Assembly: GCA_949825045.1 (NCBI GenBank)
Contig: OX463814.1
Span: 32,568,383-32,632,382, forward strand
Direction of reading: 5' to 3'
Origin: Argyresthia goedartella
Taxonomy: Eukaryota > Arthropoda > Insecta > Lepidoptera > Argyresthiidae
Length of the DNA stretch: 64,000 bases
The notes beneath the pieces are model-generated. The model was not told the DNA's origin. It worked only from the letters and a program-made list of their open reading frames with translations, and did no database searches. Shown piece by piece: positions 1 to 11,500 of the stretch. The first letter of the stretch is position 1, and every line of letters starts with the position of its first letter. A program made the translations under genes and the position numbers.

Positions 1-114
1 AAACTGTGGAATAGTGTCAGGTCAGATTTCCCATAGTTATGTACAATCAATTGACACTGCGTTGCATTTGACCTGGATTAAAGTTACTAATTAAGGGGGC
101 TGACTAGAATAATG

Positions 115-260
115 TAGGTAACGTAAAACGGGGTGTATTGATAACCAAGGGTAAATAGAAATAACTCTTAGGCCCACTACTTCGTAAAGTATTAGAGAAG
201 AGAGATTGATTCTCCCCTCGGGTATCAAAATACACCCCGTTTTACTATAGTATTACCTAC
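115..260. repeat. MITE-like inverted-repeat element
   Basis: A perfect 17-bp inverted repeat, GTAAAACGGGGTGTATT at 123-139 and its complement at 229-245, is flanked by a second pair, GTAGGTAA at 115-122 and TTACCTAC at 253-260. Nothing coding lies between. The shape (about 146 bp, paired ends) is that of a short non-autonomous DNA element. The parent family was not identified. It ends 30 bp before the Sailor-like transposon. Confidence 0.55.
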
Positions 261-288
261 TTACTTGTTCAGTCTTGTTCTACCTACC

Positions 289-2535
289 TACAGTGCGACA
301 TAAAAGAGTACAAATTAATGTTTTAGGAACTAACAGGTTTTCACACCCTGGCAACACCGAAAAAAAGTTGTGCTGTCAGTCTTCAGTATACTGATCTCGA
401 ACGCGTCTCTTCATTCACGTTTCTTGTTGTTATTTTGACTCTTTCGGACTGTTCCAGAAATCCCCAGACTTAGACAATGAACAAAGTGATTCGTGGTGGT
501 GCCCGTGAAATAATTTATAAAGTTTTCTTGCGATGTTTGGCGGAATATCAGGCTGGAAAGTTGCTGTCCAACTTGGACGATATTTATCGTCGTACAGCAG
601 ATTTTACCGATATGTAATCTAAGAAAACTAAACTTAACGGTACAAACTTTATAGACATGATTAGTGATAATTTTCGTGTAAATCCCTAAGAAACATAAAT
701 TTTTGGTCTTTTCTAGAGGTTATGTTGAGGTAAACAAACACTTTGGTATTATAGCGTGACCAAACATCTTGATCACTTGATTATGTTGTATTCTAGCTAC
801 CTGCTTATATTTTTTATTAATTCCATTGTCTGTTCGTTTCAGGAGCTTCTGTAAGCACAGTGCGCCAGATAGCGGAGCACGGCAACAAACATGGTGGAAC
901 ATTTTCAACACCTGCTAAAAATAGGAAGGGTCGTCCTGCAAAGATAATAGATGACTTTGATAAGAGCGCAATACGACAAAAAATCCATTTTTTTTACACC
1001 GTAAAAAAAGAAGTAGCAACAATTGGCAAATTATTGGTACTATTAAAGAAAGATATAGGATATGATGGAAGTCGAGAGCATTTGAGAAAACTTCTAAAAA
1101 GTATTGGATTCCGGTATAAAAAGTGTAAAAGTAACAGACAGGCTTTAATAGAAAAACCAATAATTGCAAACAAGAGAGAAAAATATTTGAAGACAATCAT
1201 GGATAATAGAAATTTGCCCGCAGAGCTTCAAAAGAATATCATATATTTAGATGAAAGCTACATCCACTCTAGCTATAAGGTGAAAAAATGCTGGCAATCC
1301 CAGGAAACTGAAGGTATTATTACGGATATCTCGAAGGGAAAGCGCTGGATCATAGTCCACGCTGGAAGTGAAAAAGGCTTTGTACCCAATGCATTGTTAG
1401 TATTGAGCGGTATGAATAAACAAGAAGATTATCACTCGGAAATGAATCAGCATAACTTCACTAAATGGGTTACTGAAAAACTTATTCCGAACATAACAGA
1501 ACCTTCAATCTTTGTGATGGACAATGCACCTTATCACTCTGTAATAAAAAATAAAGCTCCGACATCAGCTAATAAGGTTGATGAACTAAGATTGTGGTTA
1601 CGAGAGAACAATGTCTCATTTGATGCGGATTTGAGGAAACCTTCACTTGTGGAATTGGTTAAGAGACATAAGCCTGAACCTGTTTATGAGATTGATGAAA
1701 TTCTGGGGCATCATGGTCATACGGTGGTAAGACTGCCGCCATACCACTGTGACATGAATCCGATAGAGTTGATTTGGGCACTCGCAAAGAAAAAAGTCGC
1801 CTCAGTGAATGTGGGTGCCAAAAATATGAAGGATCTGACCGTAGAGGCATTCCAAACAATAACAGCTGAAAATTGGAAGAATTGCTGCGATCATGTTAAA
1901 AAAATTGAAAAGGAATATTATGACCGTGGCAGAACATTGTATAATGACATAGATGAGCTAATTATTCAGGTTGGAGAAGATAGCAGTGACATGGAGAGTA
2001 GTGACGGTGATGAATTAATGTTGGACAGTAACATAGGTGCAAGTAAATCACAGCAGCAGCTAAGTGATACTATGGAAGGAGTTGAATACTTAGATTTTGA
2101 ACTATTGGACTAGCTAGATAAGACTTCATATTAAAAGTTTATATTTTAGCTGTCTTTGTTTCAATCTACCATATGCTTATACACAGTCAGCATACTTGTA
2201 ATCAGTTGATCTGGTCGATGTACTGAGGAAAAATAAACAAAAAGTAATTTGCGACGATAATATGTTCCTTTGAGAAAGTTGTTCATAATGTACGAATATA
2301 ATGTACTAACCGAACCAACTGATTCCCTCATTCGCCTTTTACGACATGCACAGGAGGAGATGCATCTGGTGCAGTCTTTTAACGTCGCGGACCAGGCACG
2401 TAAATATTAACCTCTGGCCTCCCATCGTCGTCGCAATATCAAGTATCAAGGTATTTTGGGTCGTACTATATGGTGTTGCTGCATGAACGATAGTGGCGCC
2501 CTCATTTATTTTTTACTCTTTTATGTCGCACTGTA
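289..2535 (+). mobile_element. Complete Tc1/mariner-superfamily transposon, Sailor (DD82E)-like
   Basis: The left end CAGTGCGACATAAAAGAGTA (291-310) is matched perfectly by its complement at 2514-2533. Both ends are bordered by TA (289-290 and 2534-2535), the usual IS630-Tc1-mariner target duplication. The 2,243-bp body holds one two-exon transposase gene with an uninterrupted main exon. Perfect terminal repeats plus an open frame indicate a recent insertion. About 81 residues separate the second catalytic Asp from the Glu. This is far from DD34D/E and close to the published Sailor (DD82E) group, so the family call rests on that spacing. Confidence 0.85.
477..2113 (+). CDS. Transposase of the Sailor-like element (two exons)
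   Basis: Exon 2 (843-2113) follows a good acceptor (ttcgtttcag) and stays open for 422 codons. Exon 1 starts at ATG 477 and supplies a helix-turn-helix-like N-terminus. Joined in phase at 609/843 the product is about 467 residues. DDE catalytic residues are visible in IIYLDESYIH, FVMDNAPYHS and DMNPIELIW. The last Asp and the Glu are separated by about 81 residues, including a charged insert. The acidic, Ser-rich C-terminus is unusual for the superfamily. The phase-correct intron would begin with AT rather than GT at 610-611. Usable GT sites at 589 and 592 also keep the frame but delete 6-7 residues. The protein should bind the element's ends and cut at TA dinucleotides in the nucleus. Confidence 0.8.
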
Positions 2536-2542
2536 CTTATCT

Positions 2543-2949
2543 ATTTAGGGTTCCGTACCCGAAGGGTTCCAAACGGGACCCTATTACTAAGACTTCGCTG
2601 TACGTCCGTCCGTCTGTCACCAGGCTGTATCTCAAGAACCTAGCTAGCTAGAGAGTTGATATTTTCACAGATTATGTATTTCTGTTGCCGCTATAACAAC
2701 AAATACTAAAAAACAGGATAAAAGAAATATTTAAGGGGGCTCCCATACGACAATTCTTTCAATGCCACATACAAACTTATGGATGCACCTGGTTACGTAC
2801 ATGGAGTGTGAAAGTAACGGCACCAATAACTTTGTAAACAATATTTTGCTGTGTAAAATCCAAACTATTCACTCCACACCATCCCTTCCATTGAACGGTG
2901 GTACGGAACCCTTCGTGCGCGATTTAGACTCGCACTTGACCAGTTTTTT
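2543..2949 (-). repeat. tRNA-like-headed SINE/dispersed repeat, copy 1
   Basis: About 400 bp that match, in inverted orientation, the copy at 10,455-10,866. Read on the minus strand it starts with a tRNA-like head (CAAGTGCGAGT as a possible A box, AGGGTTCCGTACC as a possible B box). It ends with the gggttccgtaccc motif and a run of CCGTCCGTCC. It starts only 10 bp after the right end of the Sailor-like transposon. The small open frame 2,762-2,992 inside it is not a gene. Confidence 0.65.
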
Positions 2950-3493
2950 TAAATCATTCCTCTGTCTTCTACTCATTCCTCTCTCGAAGTGAATCGATGT
3001 TGTATCGACAGAGGAATGAATTACTAATCGATTTTCTATGTAATACTGAGTTAAACGAAAAAAGCTTAAATTTTAAGTCATGATTAAACTAATTTATTAC
3101 GTTATTCTACTACTAAAATATAGATTGTAATGAAAATGCAACTCAGAATTATCATTCTTCCGTCAACAAAATCGAATCGCCCAGCGATTTTGGAAGAATC
3201 GTCGCATTGTACAACACTATCTGATTAAATCGACAGAAAAATGAGCAAATCGACTGTACCATGCAACTGTAAGGTTAACGAAAGTATAGTTTGCTTCACT
3301 GTTCATTGAGGGCTACGAAAGAGATATCCATGAATTGTGTAAAGTGGAAGCAGCAGTGGATCAAGTCCATGGGAAATATACGCTATGGTTCAACCCATCT
3401 CATTAAAAACGGGAGACGCTACTCGAAATTAAAAATAATTGATTATTAAATAAATTAGGCGAATTGGCGAATTTCAGAAATAAAATTACTTAC
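2950..3493. other. Stretch without recognisable features
   Basis: AT-rich unique-looking DNA with a short repeated phrase (tcattcctct at 2,954-2,980, and cgacagaggaatgaat as its inverse near 3,006). No credible open frame. If the THAP gene at 3,494-3,573 continues to the left, this would be intron. Confidence 0.5.
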
Positions 3494-3573
3494 GTATGAA
3501 AGGTAACGCCGTCGTTTTCTTTGGAAACAACATAGCTTGAGTTTTTGCAATTCACAACGGCACAGTAAGGCAT
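3494..3573 (-). CDS. First coding exon of a THAP-type zinc-finger protein (partial)
   Basis: From an ATG at 3,573 the minus strand encodes 26 codons beginning MPYCAVVNCKNSS and ending DGVTFH. It then meets a consensus splice donor (AC then GTAAGT at 3,493-3,488). Cys4 and Cys9 plus the later TFH fit the start of the THAP C2CH zinc finger. The rest of the finger (Trp, second Cys and His) should be in a next exon to the left. I did not find it between 1 and 3,490, so the gene may extend past the window edge or be broken. Possible function: DNA binding. It lies downstream of TADA1 on the same strand. Confidence 0.5.
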
Positions 3574-4250
3574 TTTTATGTTTATTAGTACACGGCTTAC
3601 ATTCGAACAGCCAGAGAGCGACTGAGCCGGGATGAGTGGAGTCCACCTATTAAAAACAAGCGAAGTAGGTAGACTTTCGCTGTCTATCTCGATATCTGGT
3701 CTGTGGGCCGCTATGAGCCCACCTTACATATCTCTTTTGCAGGCGTAGAACTTCTATAGTGCTATTCTTCTGTTAGTTTTATGCGGGTGTTTATATCTGA
3801 AAACTCAAACAAACCGAACCGAAACGAGTGTCAGCTAGCATTAAAAAAATGCTAGGCACAGGTATTTGTAGTTCTTCTGCCTACATCCTCGATATCTGAA
3901 TTAATTTCAAAGTATCTTTAAAACGAATGAATGGAAAAATATATTTAAATGTGTTTCGTATTCAAATATATCTCAATAGACATTAAATCTTTTTAAGCGT
4001 GTGAGCTACGTGTGACATGCTTGTGAGGCTTGTCAAATGTAGCATCACCCCTCTGCATAATTGCATTCTAATCTCAGAAGCTCATTGCAGATGTCGTTGG
4101 TGTACTTGGAGGCTGTCTATCTGACAATGTTGTCAAATTCTTTTTACTTCTTATGAAGGTGTGCTAGCCATATTTGAGGTTAATTTTGCCAGTGTCAAGT
4201 GTATAACGGGTCGCCTTATGTGAACAGCGCAATGAGCTTCTTTCCTAGAC
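3574..4250. other. Upstream region of the THAP exon, no genes seen
   Basis: No open frame with protein-like content. It may include the THAP promoter. Two cctcgatatctg/ctcgatatctgg phrases occur about 200 bp apart (around 3,689 and 3,887). Confidence 0.4.
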
Positions 4251-4822
4251 GGTTTTCTTTAAAATCCAACAGACGACTCTCAAGACGGCCTGCTTTTTGG
4301 TCATAGAGTAAAGTATATGGTATACATATAAAGAGTTTCGATGATCTCAGATGGTATAGGTCAATGAGGAAAAAGTATATTATAACCTACTGAAAAAAGA
4401 TTCGGTGAAAAAGGATGTGTACTCGATGAAAGTAACCGTTGAAACGTACGAACGAAGGTTTGGGATGAAGGTTTAGTACCTACTGCCTGAAAGTAGTCTA
4501 TGATTGAAAGCTCATGTGTTGTTTGCTAAATAAAATAAAAAAAATAAAAAATTGGAGACCTCGAAGTATAGGTAGGCACAGACTATATAGGGATACTACG
4601 TTAGGAATCAACCTACCGAACGAAGCTGAACAAACTGAACTTGACAGCTTTCAATAACAGGTTACATTCAGCCAGTCAACCTTTTTACCCAACCTTCTTT
4701 TAGTGGTTGCGTACCTCTAACATATGAGATCATGGAATCTCTTTGAATAACATATAATTTACTCTATGACCAAAAAACAGGCCGTCCACAGCGCCATCTG
4801 TTGGATTTTGAAAAAAAAAAAC
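4251..4822. mobile_element. Non-autonomous inverted-repeat element
   Basis: About 60 bp at 4,251-4,313 return in inverted form at 4,758-4,822. The shared parts include TTTACTCTATGACC, caggccgtc, and TGTTGGATTTT. The two arms enclose about 440 bp without coding potential. Such structure is typical of a MITE or foldback element. Arm identity is imperfect, so it is an old copy. I found no target duplication. Confidence 0.55.
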
Positions 4823-5361
4823 CCTGCTCTGAAAGAATCCCATTGACATACATATGCCAATATGCCAATCGGATCAACGGCAGGAATGCTCGCCTTGGTC
4901 CCGCTTGGTGGCGCTGGCGTAGTTGGAGGCAAAGAGTTTCATTCATCTGGGGTTAGGTTCAAAAACACGTCACGTGATCTTTCAAATGCACTTGCAAAAT
5001 TTGCTTCAAATGGGATTCGCTCGCCATATGATGAACTACACCAGACGCCAACTACACCACGGGCATCTGGAATGAGGTTATGGGATGAGGTGTCATTAGA
5101 CCAACATTTGACATCAACATTCATGACGTCATTCTGCATTTTCAAAACAACTACAGAACTAAATAAGCGTTTTGACAGTTCATAAAAAGTATCCGAATTG
5201 ACTCATCAGGAAAGAACTATCCGCCAAATGTAACTTAACACCTCGCTCTAAAGACGTCATAGCGTCGGTCTCTGTCTTACTTGCGCGTTGAGGGCGAGAG
5301 AGGGACGGCAGATCGCAATCCTCCCGGGTGCCAACTTTAACGGGCAGTAACGTGGTGTCAG
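4823..5361. other. 3' flank of TADA1 (probable 3' UTR plus intergenic)
   Basis: Sequence immediately downstream of the TADA1 stop on the minus strand. A 107-codon open frame on the plus strand (4,862-5,185) has no recognisable domain, and I do not support it as a gene. No clear minus-strand AATAAA was found close to the stop. Confidence 0.4.
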
Positions 5362-5512
5362 CTAATAGCTGGGGTGGTTCAGCGAGGCAGCCAGCCGCTC
5401 CATGTTGACTGCGTACACGGAATGGCTCCCGATCACGTTCCGATGTACCTGCAGCGTGCTGTAGAACTCGTCTATGGACAGTTTCTCGTCGTTCGGCTCT
5501 TGGTCAGGTGCA
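5362..5512 (-). CDS. TADA1: TADA1 terminal exon (residues 251-300, TAG stop)
   Basis: Acceptor tttattaccag before 5,512; stop TAG at 5,364-5,362. LQVHRNVIGSHSVYAVNMER corresponds to human [20 protein letters not shown]. It ends about 20 residues earlier than the human protein. Confidence 0.92.
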
Positions 5513-8500
5513 CTGGTAATAAAAGATAATTATTTTCAGATTACAATGTTGCAGTTCGTTGCCATCGCAAACACATCGCCACGCCTTCAGCTCATTAACC
5601 TCTTGAATACTACCGGCGTTAGCTAACAACACTTCCGTTATAGGTTTTAAATCTTATTACCATGGCGTAAGGTTCGAAATCGCGACCCATCCCAACTACC
5701 CTCGGTTTTTGAGAGGTTAATTACCAGAATATGGCTTAGTTTAGTCACGTGATGAGGAGACCCAAAGAGCAGTTGTCAAAGGGGGAATGGGAATAAGATC
5801 ATAAACGCTGGAGGCCACCACAAGCTTCAACACGCCACTTCTCGCGTCTTACGGTCTCCAGCAACTACAACGCCGTCGCCACGAAACGCTGAGAGATGCC
5901 ACCCGTGCGATTTGACCCATCCCTCCCTCCGTTCGCTTCGGTCAACCCGGTTGCATCGATCGGGGTAAAAAAGAAGGGCTTGTGTTTAAACGATTAGGTA
6001 CCAAAAAATTAGAAAATATACTACCAATAAATTCGAAATGACTGCCAAAATGGATGGATGTCCACCAAATTTTGTTTGGATAAATGATCACCAAACTTCT
6101 TTTAATGTTTTGTGTACTTAAGTTTATGTTTTAAGTATTTTTTGTTGTTCTTACATTTTCAACCTAACACGAAGGATAAAGGGGGCTTCGCTTCGCTCAC
6201 CCCCTTTACCCTTCACCTAAGCTACCGCAGTATTTTGCCCTGATATTTTCTGCAACTTTTGGTGGACATTTAGCCATTTTGGGTAGGAAAAAAAATATTT
6301 TGGTGGTCATTATATTTGTTGCCAAAAAGAAGCGGCCAAAGTTCTTGTGTGGCCTACACTGGCCACTAGTTTTAGCCACTTTCTAGTTTTAGCCCCCGCC
6401 ACGAACACAAAAGGCAGACCAAAAGTGGTTGAAGAGCGCTTCACCTCGCCGCACACGAGCCACGCCACAATCTCAAAATTTTATACGAAATTTTATATGG
6501 GGAAAGTGGTTGTGGCACAGAATATTTAATAGTACTACGTACAGAAAGATAACTCCTCAAAGACCCTTAAATAAAAAGCTACTCTCGCTGCGCGGCAATA
6601 AAGCGCAATGTAGCTTGCACCTGCGCTACGTTCAATAATCGCTAAACACCTACAGAATCGGCTACCCAGCCATGCAGGCTAGATTACGCCGCATCACTTC
6701 GCCTGAGAGCGAAGCTAAGTAAAATCCCGAACTCCGGGTCGGACAACCAAACGTACCTAAACCTCTGAGTGAGAGCCCCTGGTTGTGGTCCGTGTGCGGC
6801 AAGGCTTAGGGGGCGGTGTTTTGTAGTTGGGGGGCGGCGACCCTAATAGGCTTCATTTATCTACTGTACCTGCAAGCGATCTCCATCGCAGTCTCCTGCT
6901 CGAGCTCGCCTCGCGTGCTGGGTACGGCGGGCTGCAGTGGCTCGGCGCCGTCGCCGACCATCACAGCGCCGCGTGGTGGACGTGCGGCGCCGGCACGCAG
7001 CCACATGCACGGCACCGCGCAGCCGAGGTCGTACGTGAACGTGCTGCGAGACTTGTAGCCGCAGCGCTGGGATATGACCGCGGTGAGGACGTTTTTGAGA
7101 AAGTTCTGGAATGAATTAGAAATTTGTTTGTTATGTTTTTATATAGATTTTTTTAAAAACCTAAAAGAGAGGGCTATCCAAGAAATAGCTGGGGCTAACA
7201 GCATAGTATAAATAAGACATAGTAAGTCCACTAGGCCCCTGTTCGCATGATAACTACCTACTCTTGCTCAAACGGCTAGGGTTGTCGCTTAGCGCCGCGG
7301 GTTGCGGTGCGGATTTGTTGCGTCGTCGCAAGTTAAATAAAAGCTTTTAATGTACCTATTGTAAACACAAGGTCGTATGCCAATAAGTTATTATTATTAG
7401 CGATTAGAGTTAGTGAAGTAAGTAGCATTTTTGTATTTGCACCGATGCAAAACCTAAAACTTACTTTATAAACAATATATAGGTACTATTAGGTATTGAT
7501 ACTCACATATCCTTATCTTGGGGTACTTTGAAAAATACTAGATCCTTATTTGTGGAATCCTTATTGAGGCAATCGTATACCGCACAATGTTTAACCATCT
7601 TGCAAAATGTGCAAAGAAAGAATATCTGTGCGCGGAAATCACACTTGTTTGTAAACAAAAACAAGTTAACACGTGCCGCCCGGCCGGACGAATGACGTTG
7701 ACTCGTCGCATGCATTGCATAGCCCTGTCTCGTAGCACGCGAATGTGTGCGTGTGGCGGCGCGTGCTTATACGGAATGCAATGTAGCTGTGTGTGTGCGG
7801 CTGCTCTCGCTGATTTGTTTGAAGTGAACCTGGCGTGCTAACAGTGTACAAAATGGGGATTTTTTATAAAACCTCTAAACCAACGACATCTCGAATTGCA
7901 TGCATCTTTCACTGAAGTCATGTTAGGTTTATCCGATGTATCTAAGGCATGGTGTCACTGTGTCACATGACTTATGGGACACCCTGTATAAAAACTCTCC
8001 GTGGTCTAGTAGTTTTAAACTCGCTACTCACGCAAGAGATGCGAGTTCGGATCCGGTGCTAACCAATGAAATGAGTAATTTATGTTAAGTACATTATACG
8101 GACGTTCTAAAGGTGATAGAAAACATCGTGAGGAACCCATCAAACTCCAAACCTGCGGCGATGGGGTAGCCCCCTATCACTCAAAACGGAGTATTGAATA
8201 ACTGGCTAAGCGTGGGTACAACAGTGCCTACGCCACTAAACATAAGCATTTATACACAGGCACATAATATTGCTCCTGACCCCACAATAGGATACGTCGT
8301 GGGAACCAGAAACAGCGACATCACACATATGTTAACATCCAATACATGTAATTTTTTTTCATTATCTATATAACTATTTATTATTATATTATTTTCATTA
8401 TCTATATACTATCTATTTCTAGGGCAGGCGAAAAAACGGACAATGACATAAAGTATTATGTTAGCGTCGAAAGAAAACCATACGTATCGCCCTCCATGCA

Positions 8501-11500
8501 CTTCTGTATCGTTTCCGCGTAGTACAACGTTTTATCCATCCATGACCGTGAGAGTGTCATTCGTGGAGACCGTGAGAGTGTCATTCGTGGAGACCGTGAG
8601 AGTGTCATTCGTGGAGACCGTGAGAGTGTCATTCGTGGAGACCGTGAGTGTCATTCGTGGAGACCGTGAGAGTGACATTCGTGGAGACCGTGAGAGTGTC
8701 ATTCGTGGAGACCGTGAGAGTGACATTAGTGGAGACCGTGAGAGTGTCATTCGTGGAGACCGTGAGAGTATCATTCGAGGAGACCGTGAGAGTGACATTC
8801 GTGGAGACCATGGGAGTGACAAAGGCTATTTTGAGTGAAAATTGAATAATAGGTTGAATGTACGTAACCATTTCGCTTAGCATGCAGATTTTAACATTCT
8901 GTCGACCTCGGGAAGTGAACTTGCCATGTCTAAAGTGCAAGCTTGGCAGATGGGACTCGAGATAGATTCCGCGATAGAATCAGGTCTTGTCTACCAAAAG
9001 TACTTATTGCTATTTTAAATAAAAGTGTTTTATTTTTGTATGGAAAAACTGTAAATTTAGTTACCGGTTCTTAGCGATAACTGAACATCGCTATAAAGTT
9101 AAGAAATTCGATTTGTTCCAACTCAAGCAACTAATCAAAACCATTAATTTTATTCGATATTTTTTTAATGAGTGTTACAATATTATTAGTAATAAAACGC
9201 ATACCTGTCATTTTCTGTTTTCATTTCGGTTCGCGGTGAATTAATTACAGTACAAGCCATCAGACCAAAAATTGAATTGAATTATTTTCAAAAATACTAA
9301 AGTGATCCCAAAAAGTGTAAGTATCAAAACAATGCTTATAGTATCAAATTACATGCTGGGTAACATGCGAATAGCAAGGACTTCGCCAACGGGGAGTACA
9401 GCGGCTCACATCTACAAGAGTGGTAGTTGATCCAAAAAATATTAAGTGCCGCTGGGCCGGCGAAAATGGAGCAGTAGAGAAACGTAAGTACAAACTTGGT
9501 ATTGTAAAAATAACGTAAAATCTCTAGTGCATCACGGCGGTAACATAGGAAAGAACATACCCACCACATACATACATGACGGTGAAAAACAACCCTCATT
9601 TTGGGCGGTTGGGTAAAAAAACTGAGGCATTCAAATTACTTCAATTTGATTTGTATGCTGTGAATTATAGCAAATTAATTTCATTCTACAGACTTGGAGA
9701 GACATGAAAAAAGGGGCGAGGGAGGAAGGTGCCCGGGTGAGGCGGGCGTGTAAGGAAACTGGGAACCTACCAGTTCCAACCAGTCCTGTAAAACATTAAA
9801 AATAATTGGGACAGCATGTGCTTTTGGCATCAGTGACAATGAAACGGGAGTGGGAGAAGTGAATATACATAGTATAATAACTATAAAAAAAAACATTCAA
9901 TTAACAAGCCAATTTAATTACAGTTTATCACTGGCCAGATAGAACTAAGTTTACACACCACTGCTGCCGAGTCGCCCACCTTTTTGTTTAACGAGACCCA
10001 AGCCGTTCACTACCTATCCCAATCCACCCACTCACCTCTCAAAGATTCAGTCATTGGATGGACCGACATACTGACACCAATAACCCCGAGTTATACCAGC
10101 CCAAGATGCCCACCAGTCTCCCATCTCTCACAGAATTGCCATTTTTAAAGTACAAATGGGTAACAGAGGCATACGTTGGCCCAAATATGTGGAGGAGAGG
10201 GGAAGGTGTGAATTATGCAGTAAGCAGAAGACGCAGTCTAAACCCTGCTCTGTATGTTCTTATTGCAACATACATTAATGTCTAAACAACAACCATAACT
10301 GTTTTGTGGATTATCGCGGATTATATTTTTAGGGATATATATGTATATTTTTTTATTTTCCATTATTTTTTTAACAGTCAAATCTATCGTTTGTAATAAT
10401 CATGCATCCTTTTCAACGAGAATTATTTAGTCAAAATGACGTCCTAAAATTATTTAGAAAAAAACCGGTCAAGTGCGAGTCTAAATCGCGCACGAAGGGT
10501 TCCGTACCACCGTTCAATGGAAGCGATGGTGTGGAGTGAATAGTTTGGATTTTACACAGCAAAATATTGTTTACAAAGTTATTGGTGCGGTTACTTTCAC
10601 ACTCCATGTACGTAACCAGGTGCATCCATAAGTTTGTATGTGGTATTGTTGTATGGGAGCCCCCTTAAATATTTATTTTATCCTGTTTTTTAGTATTTGT
10701 TGTTATAGCGGCAACAGAAATACATAATCTGTGAAAATTTCAACTCTCTAGCTAGCTAGGTTCTTGAGATACAGCCTGGTGACAGACGGACGGACGGACG
10801 GACGGACGGACAGCGAAGTCTTAGTAATAGGGTTCCGTTCTTACCCGTTGGGTACGGAACCCTAAAAATGGTGGATAAAAAACCATACAAGTATTGTTTT
10901 TTTTATCACATCCAATATACATATTTTTTTATTTAACTTGCACTGTATGTTTGTATGTGGGTATCATGGTTCGCGTCAAAAATGTCGGCTTGAATTTGAC
11001 CCACTTCCCGTTATCCGATTGAGCTGAAATTTTGCATACGTATGTAACTTGGATGACAATGCAATATTTTTCTGACTTGGAGCTGATTTGATGATGAAGA
11101 CGGAAGACGGCCATGGGAACTCTGTCATACAACATCGCAAGCCCGTCGAATTTGGGCTCGTTCGATTCGACTGGACGAATACTTTGGTCCTAGAATATTT
11201 TTTATGACAAGGAGCTGATCTGATGCTGGAGCCGCAAGGTGGCCAGGGGAACTCTGTAATAAAAAAAGACACAACCCCTCACAGTTTTCTAGTTTACCTA
11301 ACCCATCAGATTAGATTCGGTATAACACCAAATTACACCTTACAGGATCACTCGTGCGTCTGTGCGTCTGCCCGTCCATCTGTCCGACCGTCACAGGCAA
11401 TTGACTCAAAACATATTGGAACGTGATACGCATATCCATATCTGTGACCCAAAGAGAATGCAAAAATGTATAAATAAATACTACTCGACCACAACTTTAA

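Noticed and set aside
4862..5185. 107-codon plus-strand frame
   Set aside because: No recognisable domain and no splice context; it probably overlaps the TADA1 3' flank by chance.
6178..6208. Transcription terminator hairpin
   Set aside because: Bacterial-type terminators are not expected here; the stem lies inside a dispersed repeat.
7507..7598. Alternative first exon of TADA1
   Set aside because: Splicing its phase-2 donor to exon 4 at 7,105 would put TADA1 out of frame.
8458..8940. Open frames of 65-126 codons on both strands
   Set aside because: They are products of the 24-bp minisatellite, whose unit is a multiple of three and free of stops.
9336..9599. 87-codon minus-strand frame
   Set aside because: No domain, biased composition and no splice signals.
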